From assembly GCF_018129995.1 (NCBI RefSeq), contig NZ_JAFCKS010000002.1, forward strand, positions 434,001-498,000: a stretch of DNA of 64,000 nt, written 5' to 3'. Positions within the stretch are counted from its first letter, which is position 1; each line of letters begins with the position of its first letter. The position numbers were made by a program, and so were the translations under genes. Shown piece after piece: positions 44,716 to 54,363 of the stretch. Below the pieces are notes generated by a model. The model saw nothing but the letters and a program-made list of their open reading frames with translations, had not been told where the DNA came from and did no database searches. The DNA comes from Bradyrhizobium sp. SZCCT0153. Its GTDB lineage: Bacteria > Pseudomonadota > Alphaproteobacteria > Rhizobiales > Xanthobacteraceae.

Positions 44716-47082
44716 ATGCTCGAAAAGCACAGCGAGAGTGAGGTTCATGTCGACAAGGTCGAGCAGGGACCTGCGTCTTCCATCGCCTTCGGGCTGGAGC
44801 GCATCGGGCTGATCGCCGTCCGGGCGCCGATTGTGTCCTGCATCGTCCTGCTCGTGCTGATCGTCGGCGCCGTGTTCGGCATCCACCGGATCAAGATCGA
44901 CGATTCGCTGTCGCAGCTATTCCGCTCGAACACGCCGGAATTTCGACAGTATGAAGCGGTGACCAAGAAGTTCCCGGCCGAGGAATTCGACGTTCTCGTC
45001 GTGGTCGAGGGCAAGAATCTGCTGGCGAGGAACAACCTCGAGAAGCTGCGCGACTTCGTCACCGACATGCAGCTCGTCGAAGGCACGCGCGGCCTGGTCT
45101 CGCTGTTCTCGGCGCGTCAGGCGCCGGCGCCGGGCAAGCTGCCGGCGGCACTGTTCCCGCCCGATCTGCCCGAAGGCGCCGCCTACGACAAGTTCATCGA
45201 GACCGTCAAAAACAACGAGATCATCCGCGGCAAGCTGCTGTCGGAGGACGGCACGCTCGCGCTGATCGTGCTCTCGCTCGATCCGGAGGTCGTCGCGTCC
45301 AGCAAGCTGACCAAGACCGTCGGCGACATCCGCGCCCTGATGAAGGAAGACCTCGGCGATACCGGACTCAACGTGCAGCTCTCCGGCGTGCCGGTGATGC
45401 AGCTCGAGATCCGCAACGCGGTGGAGCGCGACGGGCTCACCTACAACATCCTCGGCATTCTCGCCGGCTGTGTCATCGCCATCATCTTCTTCAGAAAGAT
45501 CTCGTTCATGGTGGCGGCGGCGTTCCCGCCGATGATCGCGATCCTGCTGGCGCTCGGCGCGCTCGGCTGGGCCAATTTCAATCTCAACATGTTCCTGAAC
45601 GTGATGACGCCGCTCATCATGGTCATCAGCTTCTCGGACTCGATGCAGCTCACCTTCGCCGCGCGTGACCGGCTGATCGCAGGCCAGGACAAGTTCACCG
45701 CATTCAAGAACGCGGTGCTGGTGGTGGGACCGGCCTGCGTGCTGACGCACGGCACCGCCGGCATTTCCTTCATCGCGCTCCAGTTCTCCGACTCCGACCT
45801 GATCCGCAAATTCGGCGAGGCTGGTCTCGCCGCCACCATCATCGCGCTGGTCGCGGTGCTGTCGCTGGTGCCGGTGTTCGGCGTGCTGCTGGTGCGCAAC
45901 GAGAAGGTCTTTGCGACCAAGTTCCAGAGCGCGGATGCCGGCGTCCAGGCGCTGCGCAATTTCTGCTATTGGATCGCGGTGCGCATGGTGGGCCGTCCCG
46001 GCCTGTTCAGCCTGATCGCGGTGGTGTTCGTCGCCGGCCTCGGCGTCATCTACGCCAATCTGGAGCCGCGCTACCGGCTCGCAGACCAGGTGCCGGACAA
46101 GCGCCAGGCGGTCGCCGCCAGCGACCGGCTCGATGCCAAGCTCACCGGCGCCAATCCGGTCAACGTGCTGGTCCAGTTCCCCAAGGGTGAGACGCTCTAT
46201 TCGCCGGAGACGCTGCAGACGATTGCGGACGTGCACGCGACCGTGGAGAAGGCGGCCGGTGTCGGCAACGTCTGGTCGCTTGAGACTCTGCGCCGCTGGC
46301 TCGCGGAAAAGGCCGGCGGCGCCGACGTCGCGACGCTTAAAGAGTATGTCAGCGTCATTCCCGAGCATCTGGTGCGGCGCTTCATCGATGCCGAGCAGGA
46401 TGCGGTCGTGGTCGCCGGCCGCGTGCCGGACAAGGATTCCAGTCAGCTGCTGCCGATCGTCGACAAGCTCGATTCCGAGCTTGACGCCGTCCGCAAGAAG
46501 CATCCCGGCTACGAGATCGCCGTGACGGGCCTTGCCGCGATCGCCGCGCGCAATTCGGCCGGCATGATCGAGAAGCTCAACCGCGGCCTCACCGTCGAGT
46601 TCGCGCTGGTCGCGATCTTCATCGGCCTGGCCTTCCGCTCCTGGGTCGTGATGTTCGCCTGCATCCTGCCGGGCATTTTCCCCGTGGTGATGTCGGGAAC
46701 GGTGCTGTGGGCGATGGGCGAGGGGCTGCAATTCGCCAGCGTCGTCGCGCTGACCGTCTCGTTCGGCCTGGGCTTGAGCGCCACCATCCACTTCCTCAAT
46801 CGCCTCAGGCTGGAGAGCAAGCCGGGCGTCGGCTCGGCGCTTGCGGTGGAGCGCGCGACCGTTCTGGTCGGCCCGGCGTTGATCCTGACCACGCTGGTGT
46901 TGGCCTGCGGCCTCGTCGTCACCGTGTTCTCCGACCTGCCGTCACTGCGGCTGTTCGGCTGGCTCAGCGCCTTCTCGATGGTGATGGCTCTCGTCGCCGA
47001 CCTCTTCATCCTGCGGCCGACGGCGATGTGGCTGATCAATCTGCACGCCAGGCTGCAGGGTACCGACAAGCCGGCGATCTGA
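44716..47082 (+). CDS. RND/MMPL-family exporter, HpnN-like
   Basis: A 788-residue RND transporter. Helix 1 is near residues 38-58, then a periplasmic domain, a block of about five helices (LGILAGCVIAIIFF ... LVPVFGVLLV), a second single helix, a second periplasmic domain and a final block of helices. This is the 12-helix MMPL/HpnN layout. It differs from the real HpnN at 59117 and may export a lipid, possibly a hopanoid. ATG 44716 is preferred over the upstream TTG 44653. It lies 205 nt after eutC, on the same strand. Confidence 0.82.
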   Translation: MLEKHSESEVHVDKVEQGPASSIAFGLERIGLIAVRAPIVSCIVLLVLIVGAVFGIHRIKIDDSLSQLFRSNTPEFRQYEAVTKKFPAEEFDVLVVVEGKNLLARNNLEKLRDFVTDMQLVEGTRGLVSLFSARQAPAPGKLPAALFPPDLPEGAAYDKFIETVKNNEIIRGKLLSEDGTLALIVLSLDPEVVASSKLTKTVGDIRALMKEDLGDTGLNVQLSGVPVMQLEIRNAVERDGLTYNILGILAGCVIAIIFFRKISFMVAAAFPPMIAILLALGALGWANFNLNMFLNVMTPLIMVISFSDSMQLTFAARDRLIAGQDKFTAFKNAVLVVGPACVLTHGTAGISFIALQFSDSDLIRKFGEAGLAATIIALVAVLSLVPVFGVLLVRNEKVFATKFQSADAGVQALRNFCYWIAVRMVGRPGLFSLIAVVFVAGLGVIYANLEPRYRLADQVPDKRQAVAASDRLDAKLTGANPVNVLVQFPKGETLYSPETLQTIADVHATVEKAAGVGNVWSLETLRRWLAEKAGGADVATLKEYVSVIPEHLVRRFIDAEQDAVVVAGRVPDKDSSQLLPIVDKLDSELDAVRKKHPGYEIAVTGLAAIAARNSAGMIEKLNRGLTVEFALVAIFIGLAFRSWVVMFACILPGIFPVVMSGTVLWAMGEGLQFASVVALTVSFGLGLSATIHFLNRLRLESKPGVGSALAVERATVLVGPALILTTLVLACGLVVTVFSDLPSLRLFGWLSAFSMVMALVADLFILRPTAMWLINLHARLQGTDKPAI

Positions 47083-47152
47083 GTAGCGCGGCTTGATCCG
47101 CGTGGAGCATGGACCCGACGCAGGCGTTTGCCGGTAGATCCAATCAGCAAAA

Positions 47153-47180
47153 AGCCCCCGGCTCGCGAGAACCGGGGGCT
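47153..47180 (-). terminator. Rho-independent terminator of the exported small protein gene
   Basis: AGCCCCCGG, a ten-base loop, and CCGGGGGCT form a perfect 9-bp stem. On the minus strand it is followed by TTTTT, so it ends the gene at 47206; for the convergent RND gene it may act weakly from the other side. Confidence 0.85.
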
Positions 47181-47205
47181 GTGTTGCTTTCGATCGAGCA
47201 GGGAA

Positions 47206-47703
47206 TCAGCTCTTCGTCATCGTGATGTTGACGCCGCGGATCTCGCCCTTCGAGGAGATCTGCACGGTCTGCTTGGTGCCATTGGTGCGCAGCGACAAAT
47301 TGGCGGCAAAGCCGTTGGCCTCGACGAACACTTCGATCTGGCCGCCGCCGGCGGTGCCTTGCAAATTGCCGAAGATGTTGCGGCTGGCCTCGCTCCAGTT
47401 GCCGGAAATGCGCTCGCCCTGGCTCGTCACGTCGCTGGTGAGGTCGAACTTGTAGCTGTCGGACGCGCAGTGCAGGGCCTGCTTGAGGCTGAGACCGCTG
47501 CCGGCGACCTTGTAGTCCGCCTTGCAGCGGATGCGCTCGGTGGAGCCGTCGGACAGCGACACGGTACCGGTGCCGGTCCACGCGCCGTCGAAACCTGCAA
47601 ACGGTCCGGACGACTGAGCCTGACTTGCCGAAACTGAGAACAGCAGCATAGCCCCGATGCCGGCCGCCTTGATTGCCAGTTCAGATCGCCCAAAGAATTT
47701 CAT
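47206..47703 (-). CDS. Exported small beta-rich hypothetical protein
   Basis: A 165-residue protein with signal peptide (basic MKFFGRSELAIKAAG, core IGAMLLFSVSA, cleavage after SQA) and a mature domain of short strands: FAGFDGAWTGTGTVSLSDGS, RIRCKADYKVAGSGLSLKQ, HCASDSYKFDLTSDV and ISGNWSEASRN. Two cysteines may pair. It looks like a lipocalin-like periplasmic protein of a family common in bradyrhizobia; no function is known. Convergent with the RND gene, separated by a terminator. Confidence 0.7.
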   Translation of the reverse strand: MKFFGRSELAIKAAGIGAMLLFSVSASQAQSSGPFAGFDGAWTGTGTVSLSDGSTERIRCKADYKVAGSGLSLKQALHCASDSYKFDLTSDVTSQGERISGNWSEASRNIFGNLQGTAGGGQIEVFVEANGFAANLSLRTNGTKQTVQISSKGEIRGVNITMTKS

Positions 47704-48160
47704 CTCAAATATCCCGTTTTGGAACGACGTCCGCTGATCATCAAGAACGTCTCGCCACATCGAAGGTTTAGTGCTTCGAGCCCCTGTCAGGTTCAAAGCG
47801 TGAGCGCCAGAGATGGCGGTTCACAGCCCCTCGCGCCATGTTCCGGGCTCGCGATTTGCCGTGTTTCGATATGTTTCTGGCGGGAAAAGCGGGCTTCAGC
47901 GATGCAGCGCTGCAACAGGTGGGCAGCAAAACGCGGCCTGTCTAAATTATGGCGTAGTATCAACCTCTTACATCTGCCAATGAAGGCCCAGGGAAGACCT
48001 GATTTGGTGGGTGCGGCGCCAATTTGGCCGCATTTTCCAGTGCTTGTGCCTTCTCCGAGGCCGCACGTTCCGCGGCGACTTGCCATCAGACCAATCCGTT
48101 CCCGTCTGCCCTGTGTTGTCCGGGATCGGTGCGATTCTGCCGTCAGAATGAAGGAATACA
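47704..48160. other. Intergenic region before the Cys-rich protein and hopanoid operon
   Basis: 457 nt between two divergent exported-protein genes. I see no convincing ORF, repeat or canonical promoter; it should carry the promoters of both. Confidence 0.4.
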
Positions 48161-48394
48161 ATGCGTAAGCTTCTCGTCGCTCTCACCCTGCTGTCGGCAT
48201 CCCTCTCCACGGCGGCGTTCGCCCAGCAAGGCCGTGGCACGGATTCCGAGCAGAAGGCCTGCACGCGCGACGTGCAGAAGTTCTGCCGTCCGGTCATCGA
48301 TCAGGGCGATTTCACGATCCTGGCCTGCCTCAAGGAGAACCGGGCCAAGATCTCCCAGGCCTGCGATCAGGTCCTGAAGAACCACAGCCAGTAA
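48161..48394 (+). CDS. Small exported cysteine-rich-repeat protein
   Basis: A 77-residue protein with a signal peptide (MRKLLVALTLLSASLSTAAF, cleavage AFA|QQ) and one cysteine-rich repeat like the Golgi-glycoprotein (GLG1-type) repeat: ACTRDVQKFC-x8-DFTILACLKENRAKISQAC. The four cysteines should form two disulfides in the periplasm. An AAGGAA site precedes the ATG. A terminator follows, so it is a single unit upstream of hpnC. Role unknown. Confidence 0.75.
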   Translation: MRKLLVALTLLSASLSTAAFAQQGRGTDSEQKACTRDVQKFCRPVIDQGDFTILACLKENRAKISQACDQVLKNHSQ

Positions 48395-48412
48395 GCTGGG
48401 CCACTGGCCCAC

Positions 48413-48437
48413 AAGGGCGGCCCCCGGGCCGCCTTTT
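48413..48437 (+). terminator. Rho-independent terminator after the Cys-rich protein gene
   Basis: GGCGGCCC-CC-GGGCCGCC followed by TTTT, 22 nt after the stop codon. It separates this gene from the hopanoid operon. Confidence 0.85.
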
Positions 48438-48576
48438 CGGGTCCGATCCGCGAAGGGCAGCCATCGAGAGACAGGATTGGTTTTGCGGCCGTATTCCCCT
48501 ATATGGGGGCCGCGGCGGCATGAGCCCGCGCGAGCGAAAAGCCCTTCCTGTCCAAACGATTGTAGACCAGCCCTCG

Positions 48577-49461
48577 ATGACCTCTGCGAGCGAATTGCGA
48601 TCCGGCAAGGGTGACCGCGACGAGAATTTTCCCGTTGCGTCCTGGATCATCCATCCGCGTCATCGCGCCCTGATCCTGGCGTACTACAATTTCGTCCGCA
48701 CCGCCGACGACATTGCCGATCACGCCACGCTGCCGGGCGACGAGAAGCTCGCTTATCTCGATCTGCTCGAGGCGGAACTGCTCGGCACCGGCGACACCCA
48801 GGCCGAAGCCGTCATCTTGCGGCGCGCGCTGGCCGAGCGCGGCATGACGCCGCGACACGCGCTCGACGTCCTGGTCGCCTTCCGCATGGACGTGACCAAG
48901 CTGCGCTACGAGAATTGGGACGAGGTCATCCACTATTGCCGTTACTCGGCGATGCCGGTCGGCCGCTTCATGCTCGACGTCCATGGCGAGAGCACCTCGA
49001 CCTGGGCCGCATCGGACGCGCTCTGCGCGGGCCTGCAGATCAACAATCACCTCCAGGATTGCGGCAAGGATTTTCGCGAGCTCAATCGCGTCTACCTACC
49101 GCGCGACGCGCTGGCCGCGAGCGGCGCATCGGTCGAGCAGCTCGGGCTCGCGCAGTCGCCGCCGGCGATGCTGGCCTGCCTGCAGGGGCTCGCAATCCGC
49201 AACGAGGCGCTGCTGGGCGAGGGCAGGTCGCTGGCTGCGGAGATCAGGGATTTCCGGCTCGGCCTCGACGTCTCGGTGATCCAGGCCTACGCCGACCGTA
49301 TCGTGCGCCTGTTGAAGGTGCGCGATCCCCTGCGCGAGCGCGTGCACCTGAACAAGTTCGAGCTTCTCACCTTCAGCGTCGCCGGCATGATCGGCGAAGT
49401 CGGCCGCCGCGCGATCGGACGCAAGGCCATTTCCAGACCGGGGACTGCACATGACGCTTGA
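48577..49461 (+). CDS. hpnC: Hydroxysqualene synthase
   Basis: A 294-residue member of the squalene/phytoene synthase superfamily. With HpnD and HpnE it makes squalene from farnesyl diphosphate; HpnC converts presqualene diphosphate to hydroxysqualene. The first aspartate-rich motif is seen in YYNFVRTADDIADH and the second in LQINNHLQDCGKDFRELNRVYLP. ATG 48577 (MTSASELRSGKGDRDENFP) is the family start; an in-frame ATG at 48520 would add 19 residues. First gene of a five-gene operon; its stop overlaps hpnD by 11 nt. Confidence 0.92.
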   Translation: MTSASELRSGKGDRDENFPVASWIIHPRHRALILAYYNFVRTADDIADHATLPGDEKLAYLDLLEAELLGTGDTQAEAVILRRALAERGMTPRHALDVLVAFRMDVTKLRYENWDEVIHYCRYSAMPVGRFMLDVHGESTSTWAASDALCAGLQINNHLQDCGKDFRELNRVYLPRDALAASGASVEQLGLAQSPPAMLACLQGLAIRNEALLGEGRSLAAEIRDFRLGLDVSVIQAYADRIVRLLKVRDPLRERVHLNKFELLTFSVAGMIGEVGRRAIGRKAISRPGTAHDA

Positions 49462-50290
49462 GGCGGCCGCGCCCGGCGCCAGTTATGGCTCGACCGCATC
49501 CGGCAGCTCGTTCTACGCCGCGATGCGCATCCTGCCGCGCGACCAGCGCGAAGCGATGTTCCAGATCTACAGCTTCTGCCGTCAGGTCGACGACATCGCC
49601 GATTCCGATGGCCCGCGCGACGAGCGGCTCGCCGCACTTCAGCAATGGCGCAACGACATCGACGCGCTCTACCAGGGCCATCCGCCGCCGCGGCTGAAGG
49701 ACTACGTCGCCTCCGTCAAGACCTTCGGGCTGAAGCGCGAGGATTTCCTCGCCATCGTCGACGGCATGGAGATGGACGTGCCGCAGGACATCCGCGCGCC
49801 CGACATGGCGACGCTGGATCTGTATTGCGATCGCGTCGCCAGCGCCGTGGGGCGGTTGTCGGTGCGGGTGTTCGGGCTGCCGGAAGAGGATGGCATCCAG
49901 CTCGCCCATCATCTCGGCCGCGCGCTTCAGCTCACCAACATCCTGCGCGACATCGACGAGGACGCCGGCCTCGGCCGGCTCTATCTGCCGCGCGAGGCGC
50001 TGCTGCATGCCGGCATCACCTCCGACGATCCGAGCCGCGTGATCGCCGAGCGCGCGCTGCCGAAGGTCTGCCTGCCGCTGGCGCAGCGCGCGAAGGCGCA
50101 TTTCGAGACGTCGGACGAGATCATGAACCGCAACAGGCGCCGCGCCGTGCGCGCGCCGCGGATCATGTCGAAATACTATCATTCGATTCTGGACCTCCTG
50201 ATCGCGCGCGGGTTCAACGCGCCGCGCGAGCCGGTGCGTGTGTCGAAGATCACACGCATCCTGATCCTGCTCCGCTACGCTTTCATCTGA
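49451..50290 (+). CDS. hpnD: Presqualene diphosphate synthase
   Basis: A 279-residue prenyl synthase that condenses two farnesyl diphosphates to presqualene diphosphate. Aspartate-rich motifs are CRQVDDIADSDG (residues about 43-54) and LTNILRDIDEDAGLGRLYLP (about 160-180), the classical squalene/phytoene synthase pair. It overlaps hpnC by 11 nt and hpnE by 1 nt (TGATG), indicating strict coupling within the operon. Confidence 0.93.
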   Translation: MTLEAAAPGASYGSTASGSSFYAAMRILPRDQREAMFQIYSFCRQVDDIADSDGPRDERLAALQQWRNDIDALYQGHPPPRLKDYVASVKTFGLKREDFLAIVDGMEMDVPQDIRAPDMATLDLYCDRVASAVGRLSVRVFGLPEEDGIQLAHHLGRALQLTNILRDIDEDAGLGRLYLPREALLHAGITSDDPSRVIAERALPKVCLPLAQRAKAHFETSDEIMNRNRRRAVRAPRIMSKYYHSILDLLIARGFNAPREPVRVSKITRILILLRYAFI

Positions 50291-51546
50291 TGCAAAACAC
50301 AGCTCACATCATCGGCGCTGGAATTTCCGGCCTCTCTGCCGCCGTGCGGCTCGCCAATGCCGGCTTCAAGGTCGCCGTGCACGAGGCGACGCACCAGGCC
50401 GGCGGCCGCTGCCGCTCCTATTTCGATGGCGCCACCAATCTCACCATCGACAACGGCAATCATCTGCTGCTGTCCGGCAACAGCCATGCGCGCGCCTATG
50501 CGCGCTCGATCGGCACCGAGGCCGGCCTCGTCGGCCCCGATCGCGCGCAGTTTCCCTTCGTCGACATCACGACCGGGCAGCGCTGGCAGATCGATCTCGG
50601 CGATGGCCGGCTGCCGACCTGGGTGCTCGACGAGAGCCGTCGCGTTCCCGACACCGGGCTCACCGATTATCTCAAACTGGCGCCGCTGATCTGGGCCTCG
50701 GAGCAGACGCTGGTTGGCAAGTCCATTCCCTGCGAAGGCGTCCTCTACCAGCGTCTGGTGCAGCCGCTGCTGCTGGCTGCGCTCAACGTCGATCCGCCCG
50801 AGGGCTCGGCCGGGCTCGCTGGCGCGATCGTGCGCGAGACGCTGCTTGCAGGCGGACAGGCGTGCCGTCCACTGATCGCGCGCGACGGCCTCAGCGCCGT
50901 GCTGATCGAGCCGGCCGTCAAATTCCTGACCGAGCGCGGCCACACCGTTCAGCTCGGCCATGAGCTGCGCTCGTTTACGGCCGCGGACGGCAAGGCCGGC
51001 GCGCTGAATTTCGGCGGCGAGGACGTGATCCAGCTCGCCGACGGCGACGTCGTCGTGATGGCGGTGCCGCCGCGCGCCGCCTCCAGCCTGCTGCCGGGTC
51101 TGAAGACGCCGACTGAATTCCGCGCCATCGTGAATGCGCATTTCCGCACTGAACCGCCGCCGGGCTCGGCGCCGATCCTGGGCGTGATCGGCGGCGTCGT
51201 GGAATGGCTGTTCGCGTTTCCGAACCGGCTCTCCGTCACCATCAGCAACGGCGACCGTCTGGTCGACATGCCGCGCGAGGAACTCGCGCAGGCGATCTGG
51301 AACGACGTCTGCAAGGCCGGCGGCGTGTCCGGCGATCTGCCACCGTGGCAGATCGTGCGCGAGCGCCGGGCCACTTTCGCCGCCACGCCGGCGCAGAATG
51401 CGCTGCGTCCGGGGCCGGTCACCGCGCTGAAAAACCTGTTTCTCGCCGGCGACTGGACTGCTACGGGATTGCCGGCAACCATCGAGGGATCGGTCCGGTC
51501 CGGTGATCGCGCCGCCGATCTGGTTCTGGCCGCCAAAGGATCCTGA
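50290..51546 (+). CDS. hpnE: Hydroxysqualene dehydroxylase
   Basis: A 418-residue FAD-dependent amine-oxidase/phytoene-desaturase-like enzyme that reduces hydroxysqualene to squalene. The Rossmann dinucleotide motif is at the N-terminus (HIIGAGISGLSAAVRLANAG) with the following E/GGR motif (QAGGRCRS) and a C-terminal FAD motif (LFLAGDWTATGLPATIEGSV). Its ATG overlaps the hpnD stop. Location between hpnD and shc fixes the role. Confidence 0.92.
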   Translation: MQNTAHIIGAGISGLSAAVRLANAGFKVAVHEATHQAGGRCRSYFDGATNLTIDNGNHLLLSGNSHARAYARSIGTEAGLVGPDRAQFPFVDITTGQRWQIDLGDGRLPTWVLDESRRVPDTGLTDYLKLAPLIWASEQTLVGKSIPCEGVLYQRLVQPLLLAALNVDPPEGSAGLAGAIVRETLLAGGQACRPLIARDGLSAVLIEPAVKFLTERGHTVQLGHELRSFTAADGKAGALNFGGEDVIQLADGDVVVMAVPPRAASSLLPGLKTPTEFRAIVNAHFRTEPPPGSAPILGVIGGVVEWLFAFPNRLSVTISNGDRLVDMPREELAQAIWNDVCKAGGVSGDLPPWQIVRERRATFAATPAQNALRPGPVTALKNLFLAGDWTATGLPATIEGSVRSGDRAADLVLAAKGS

Positions 51547-51610
51547 AGAGCGGCCCTGACGGGCAAATGTCCCGGTCAATTTCAATCGACTATCGGAGCA
51601 ATCGAGCGAG

Positions 51611-53593
51611 ATGGATTCCGTGAACCCGACCAGCCGCGAAGCCCAAGAACCCGGGATCCTGGAATCAAGGACCTTGGAATCGAGCATTGCGTCGGCCACG
51701 GAAGGCGTCATCGGCTTCCAGCAACCGGACGGCCATTGGGTGTTCGAGCTCGAGGCCGACTGCACGATTCCGGCCGAATACATCCTGCTGCGCCATTACC
51801 TCGCCGAGCCCGTCGATACCGCGCTCGAAGCCAAGATCGGCAACTATCTGCGCCGCATCCAGGGCGCCCATGGCGGCTGGCCGCTGGTGCATGACGGCGA
51901 GTTCGACATGAGCGCCAGCGTGAAGGCCTATTTCGCGCTGAAGATGATCGGCGATTCCGTCGACGCGCCGCACATGGTGCGCGCGCGCGAGGCGATGCAC
52001 GCACGCGGCGGCGCCATCAACAGCAATGTCTTCACGCGCTTCATGCTGGCGATGTTCGGCGTGGTGACCTGGCGCGCGGTACCGGTGCTGCCGATCGAGA
52101 TCGTTCTGCTGCCGTTCTGGTCGCCGTTCCACCTCAATAAGATCTCCTACTGGGCGCGCACCACCATGGTGCCGCTGATGGTTCTCGCTGCGCTCAAGCC
52201 GCGCGCGAAGAATCCGAAGAGCGTCGGCATCGACGAATTGTTCCTGCAGGATCCGCGTTCGATCGGCATGACCGCCAAGGCGCCGCACCAGAGCATGGCC
52301 TGGTTCGTGCTGTTTCGCGCGCTCGACGGCATCCTGCGCGTGGTCGAGCCGATGTTTCCGAAGAGCCTGCGCAAGCGCGCGATTGACGCGGCACTCGCCT
52401 TCACCGAGGAGCGCCTCAACGGCGAGGACGGCATGGGCGCGATCTATCCGCCCATGGCCAACATCGTCATGATGTACGACGCGCTCGGCAAGGACGAGAA
52501 TTTTCCGCCCCGCGCGGTCACGCGCCGGGGCATCGACAAGCTGCTCGTGATCAAGGACGACGAAGCCTATTGCCAGCCCTGCGTCTCGCCGGTGTGGGAC
52601 ACGACGCTGACCGCCCACGCGCTGCTCGAGGCCGGCGGCGACAAGGCGGTGCCGGCGGCCAGGCAGGGCCTCGACTGGCTGATCCCGAAGCAGGAGCTCG
52701 AGGTGAAGGGCGACTGGGCGGTGAAGCGGCCCGACGTGCGCCCGGGCGGCTGGGCCTTCCAGTACAACAATGCCCATTACCCCGACCTCGACGACACCGC
52801 CGTGGTGGTGATGTCGATGGACCGGATGCGCCGGGAGCACGGCGTGACCGGCTATGACGCCGCGATCGACCGCGGCCGGGAGTGGATCGAGGGGATGCAG
52901 AGCGACGACGGCGGCTGGGCCGCCTTCGACGTGAACAACCTCGAATATTACCTGAACAACATCCCGTTTTCCGACCATGGCGCGCTGCTCGACCCCCCGA
53001 CCGAGGACGTCACCGCCCGCTGCATCTCGATGCTGGCCCAGCTCGGCGAGACCGCCAGGACCAGCAAGCACGTCGCCGAGGGCGTTGCCTACCTCCGCAA
53101 GACCCAGCACCCGGAAGGGTCCTGGTACGGCCGCTGGGGCATGAACTTCATCTATGGAACCTGGTCGGTGCTCTGCGCCCTGAACATGGCCGGCGTCAGC
53201 CACGACGACCCGATGATGCGCAAGGCCGCCGCCTGGCTGGCCTCGATCCAGAACAAGGACGGGGGCTGGGGCGAGGACGCCGTCAGCTATCGCCTGGACT
53301 ACCGGGGATGGGAAGCCGCCCCCTCGACCGCCTCGCAAACGGCATGGGCCTTGCTTGCCCTGATGGCTGCAGGCGAGGTTGATCACCCGGCCGTCGCCCG
53401 CGGGGTGGAGTACCTGATTGCAACACAGAACGAAAAAGGACTGTGGGACGAGCAGCGGTACACCGCCACGGGCTTTCCCCGTGTATTCTATCTACGTTAT
53501 CATGGTTACCCAAAGTTCTTCCCGCTGTGGGCGTTGGCGCGGTATCGGAACTTGCGGAACACCAACAGCAGGGTGGTAGGGGTCGGAATGTGA
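51611..53593 (+). CDS. shc: Squalene-hopene cyclase
   Basis: A 660-residue class II terpene cyclase that folds squalene to hopene or diplopterol at the membrane. The protonating DXDD motif is D392-L-D394-D395 (PDLDDTA). QW repeats are seen, for example at QSDDGGWAAFD and QNKDGGWGED, with the aromatic-lined C-terminal half (GTWSVLCALNMAG, QTAWALLALMAAG). The monotopic membrane insertion region is near residues 155-195 (PIEIVLLPFWSPFHLNKISY). It is preceded by a 64-nt gap after hpnE and overlaps hpnG by 4 nt. The symbol hpnF is also used. Confidence 0.96.
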   Translation: MDSVNPTSREAQEPGILESRTLESSIASATEGVIGFQQPDGHWVFELEADCTIPAEYILLRHYLAEPVDTALEAKIGNYLRRIQGAHGGWPLVHDGEFDMSASVKAYFALKMIGDSVDAPHMVRAREAMHARGGAINSNVFTRFMLAMFGVVTWRAVPVLPIEIVLLPFWSPFHLNKISYWARTTMVPLMVLAALKPRAKNPKSVGIDELFLQDPRSIGMTAKAPHQSMAWFVLFRALDGILRVVEPMFPKSLRKRAIDAALAFTEERLNGEDGMGAIYPPMANIVMMYDALGKDENFPPRAVTRRGIDKLLVIKDDEAYCQPCVSPVWDTTLTAHALLEAGGDKAVPAARQGLDWLIPKQELEVKGDWAVKRPDVRPGGWAFQYNNAHYPDLDDTAVVVMSMDRMRREHGVTGYDAAIDRGREWIEGMQSDDGGWAAFDVNNLEYYLNNIPFSDHGALLDPPTEDVTARCISMLAQLGETARTSKHVAEGVAYLRKTQHPEGSWYGRWGMNFIYGTWSVLCALNMAGVSHDDPMMRKAAAWLASIQNKDGGWGEDAVSYRLDYRGWEAAPSTASQTAWALLALMAAGEVDHPAVARGVEYLIATQNEKGLWDEQRYTATGFPRVFYLRYHGYPKFFPLWALARYRNLRNTNSRVVGVGM

Positions 53594-54339
53594 CTTTGGG
53601 GATGGGGGACTATCTTACCGCGGGCAATGCTATTGATCCGCGACCGATACTCATTGTGACCGGTCTGGTTCAGGAGGCCCGCATCGCGGCCGGGCCCGGA
53701 ATGGCGGTCATCTGCTCGTCCAGCAGCCCGACCCAGTTGCGGGCGCTGCTGACCGTGGTGGACCCCGAGACGATTCGCGGCGTGATCTCGTTCGGCGTGG
53801 CCGGCGGGCTCGACCCGACCTTGCGCTCCGGCGACGTCGTGCTGGCGACCGAGGTGCTTTCAGGCGACACCCGCTGGGCCGCCGGCCTGTCGCTCGGCGA
53901 CGATTTGATCGACCGCCTGACGTCGGGACGTCGCCGCGTGGTGCGCGGCAGCCTTGCCGGCGCCGAGGAAGTGGTCACCGGGCGCTCCTGCAAGGCGGCG
54001 CTGCATTCGGAGACGGGAGCGGCCGCCGTCGACATGGAAAGCCACATCGCGGCCGCGTACGCCGCCGAGGCCGGGCTGCCCTTTGCCGCTGTCCGCGTCA
54101 TCAGTGATCCCGCCCACCGCGCGCTGCCCGCGCTTGCCCGCGCCGCCATCAAGCCGAACGGCCAGATCGACCTTGCCGCCGTGCTGCGCGGCATCGTGCG
54201 CAATCCGGCAGCGCTGCATGGACTGGTCTCGACCGGCATCGACTTCAACCGCGCGCTGCGTAGCCTGCGAGGCTGCCGCGATTATTTGATCGGGACGGAG
54301 CTCGTCGGCAGCGAGGTTCTGGTGTCCGAGACGGCCTGA
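53590..54339 (+). CDS. hpnG: Adenosylhopane nucleosidase (hopanoid phosphorylase family)
   Basis: A 249-residue protein of the nucleoside phosphorylase/MTA-SAH nucleosidase fold that removes adenine from adenosylhopane on the way to bacteriohopanetetrol. Visible are the VTGLVQEARIA start, FGVAGGLDPTLRSGDVVLAT and the EtxMESHIAAAYAAEAGLPF-like purine/ribose site AAVDMESHIAA. The GTG at 53590 overlaps the shc stop (GTGA) and has AGGGG seven bases before; an ATG at 53602 is the alternative. Last gene of the operon, ended by a strong terminator. Confidence 0.9.
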   Translation: MTLGMGDYLTAGNAIDPRPILIVTGLVQEARIAAGPGMAVICSSSSPTQLRALLTVVDPETIRGVISFGVAGGLDPTLRSGDVVLATEVLSGDTRWAAGLSLGDDLIDRLTSGRRRVVRGSLAGAEEVVTGRSCKAALHSETGAAAVDMESHIAAAYAAEAGLPFAAVRVISDPAHRALPALARAAIKPNGQIDLAAVLRGIVRNPAALHGLVSTGIDFNRALRSLRGCRDYLIGTELVGSEVLVSETA

Positions 54340-54363
54340 GCGGTTTCCTCGAGCTGACAAAAG

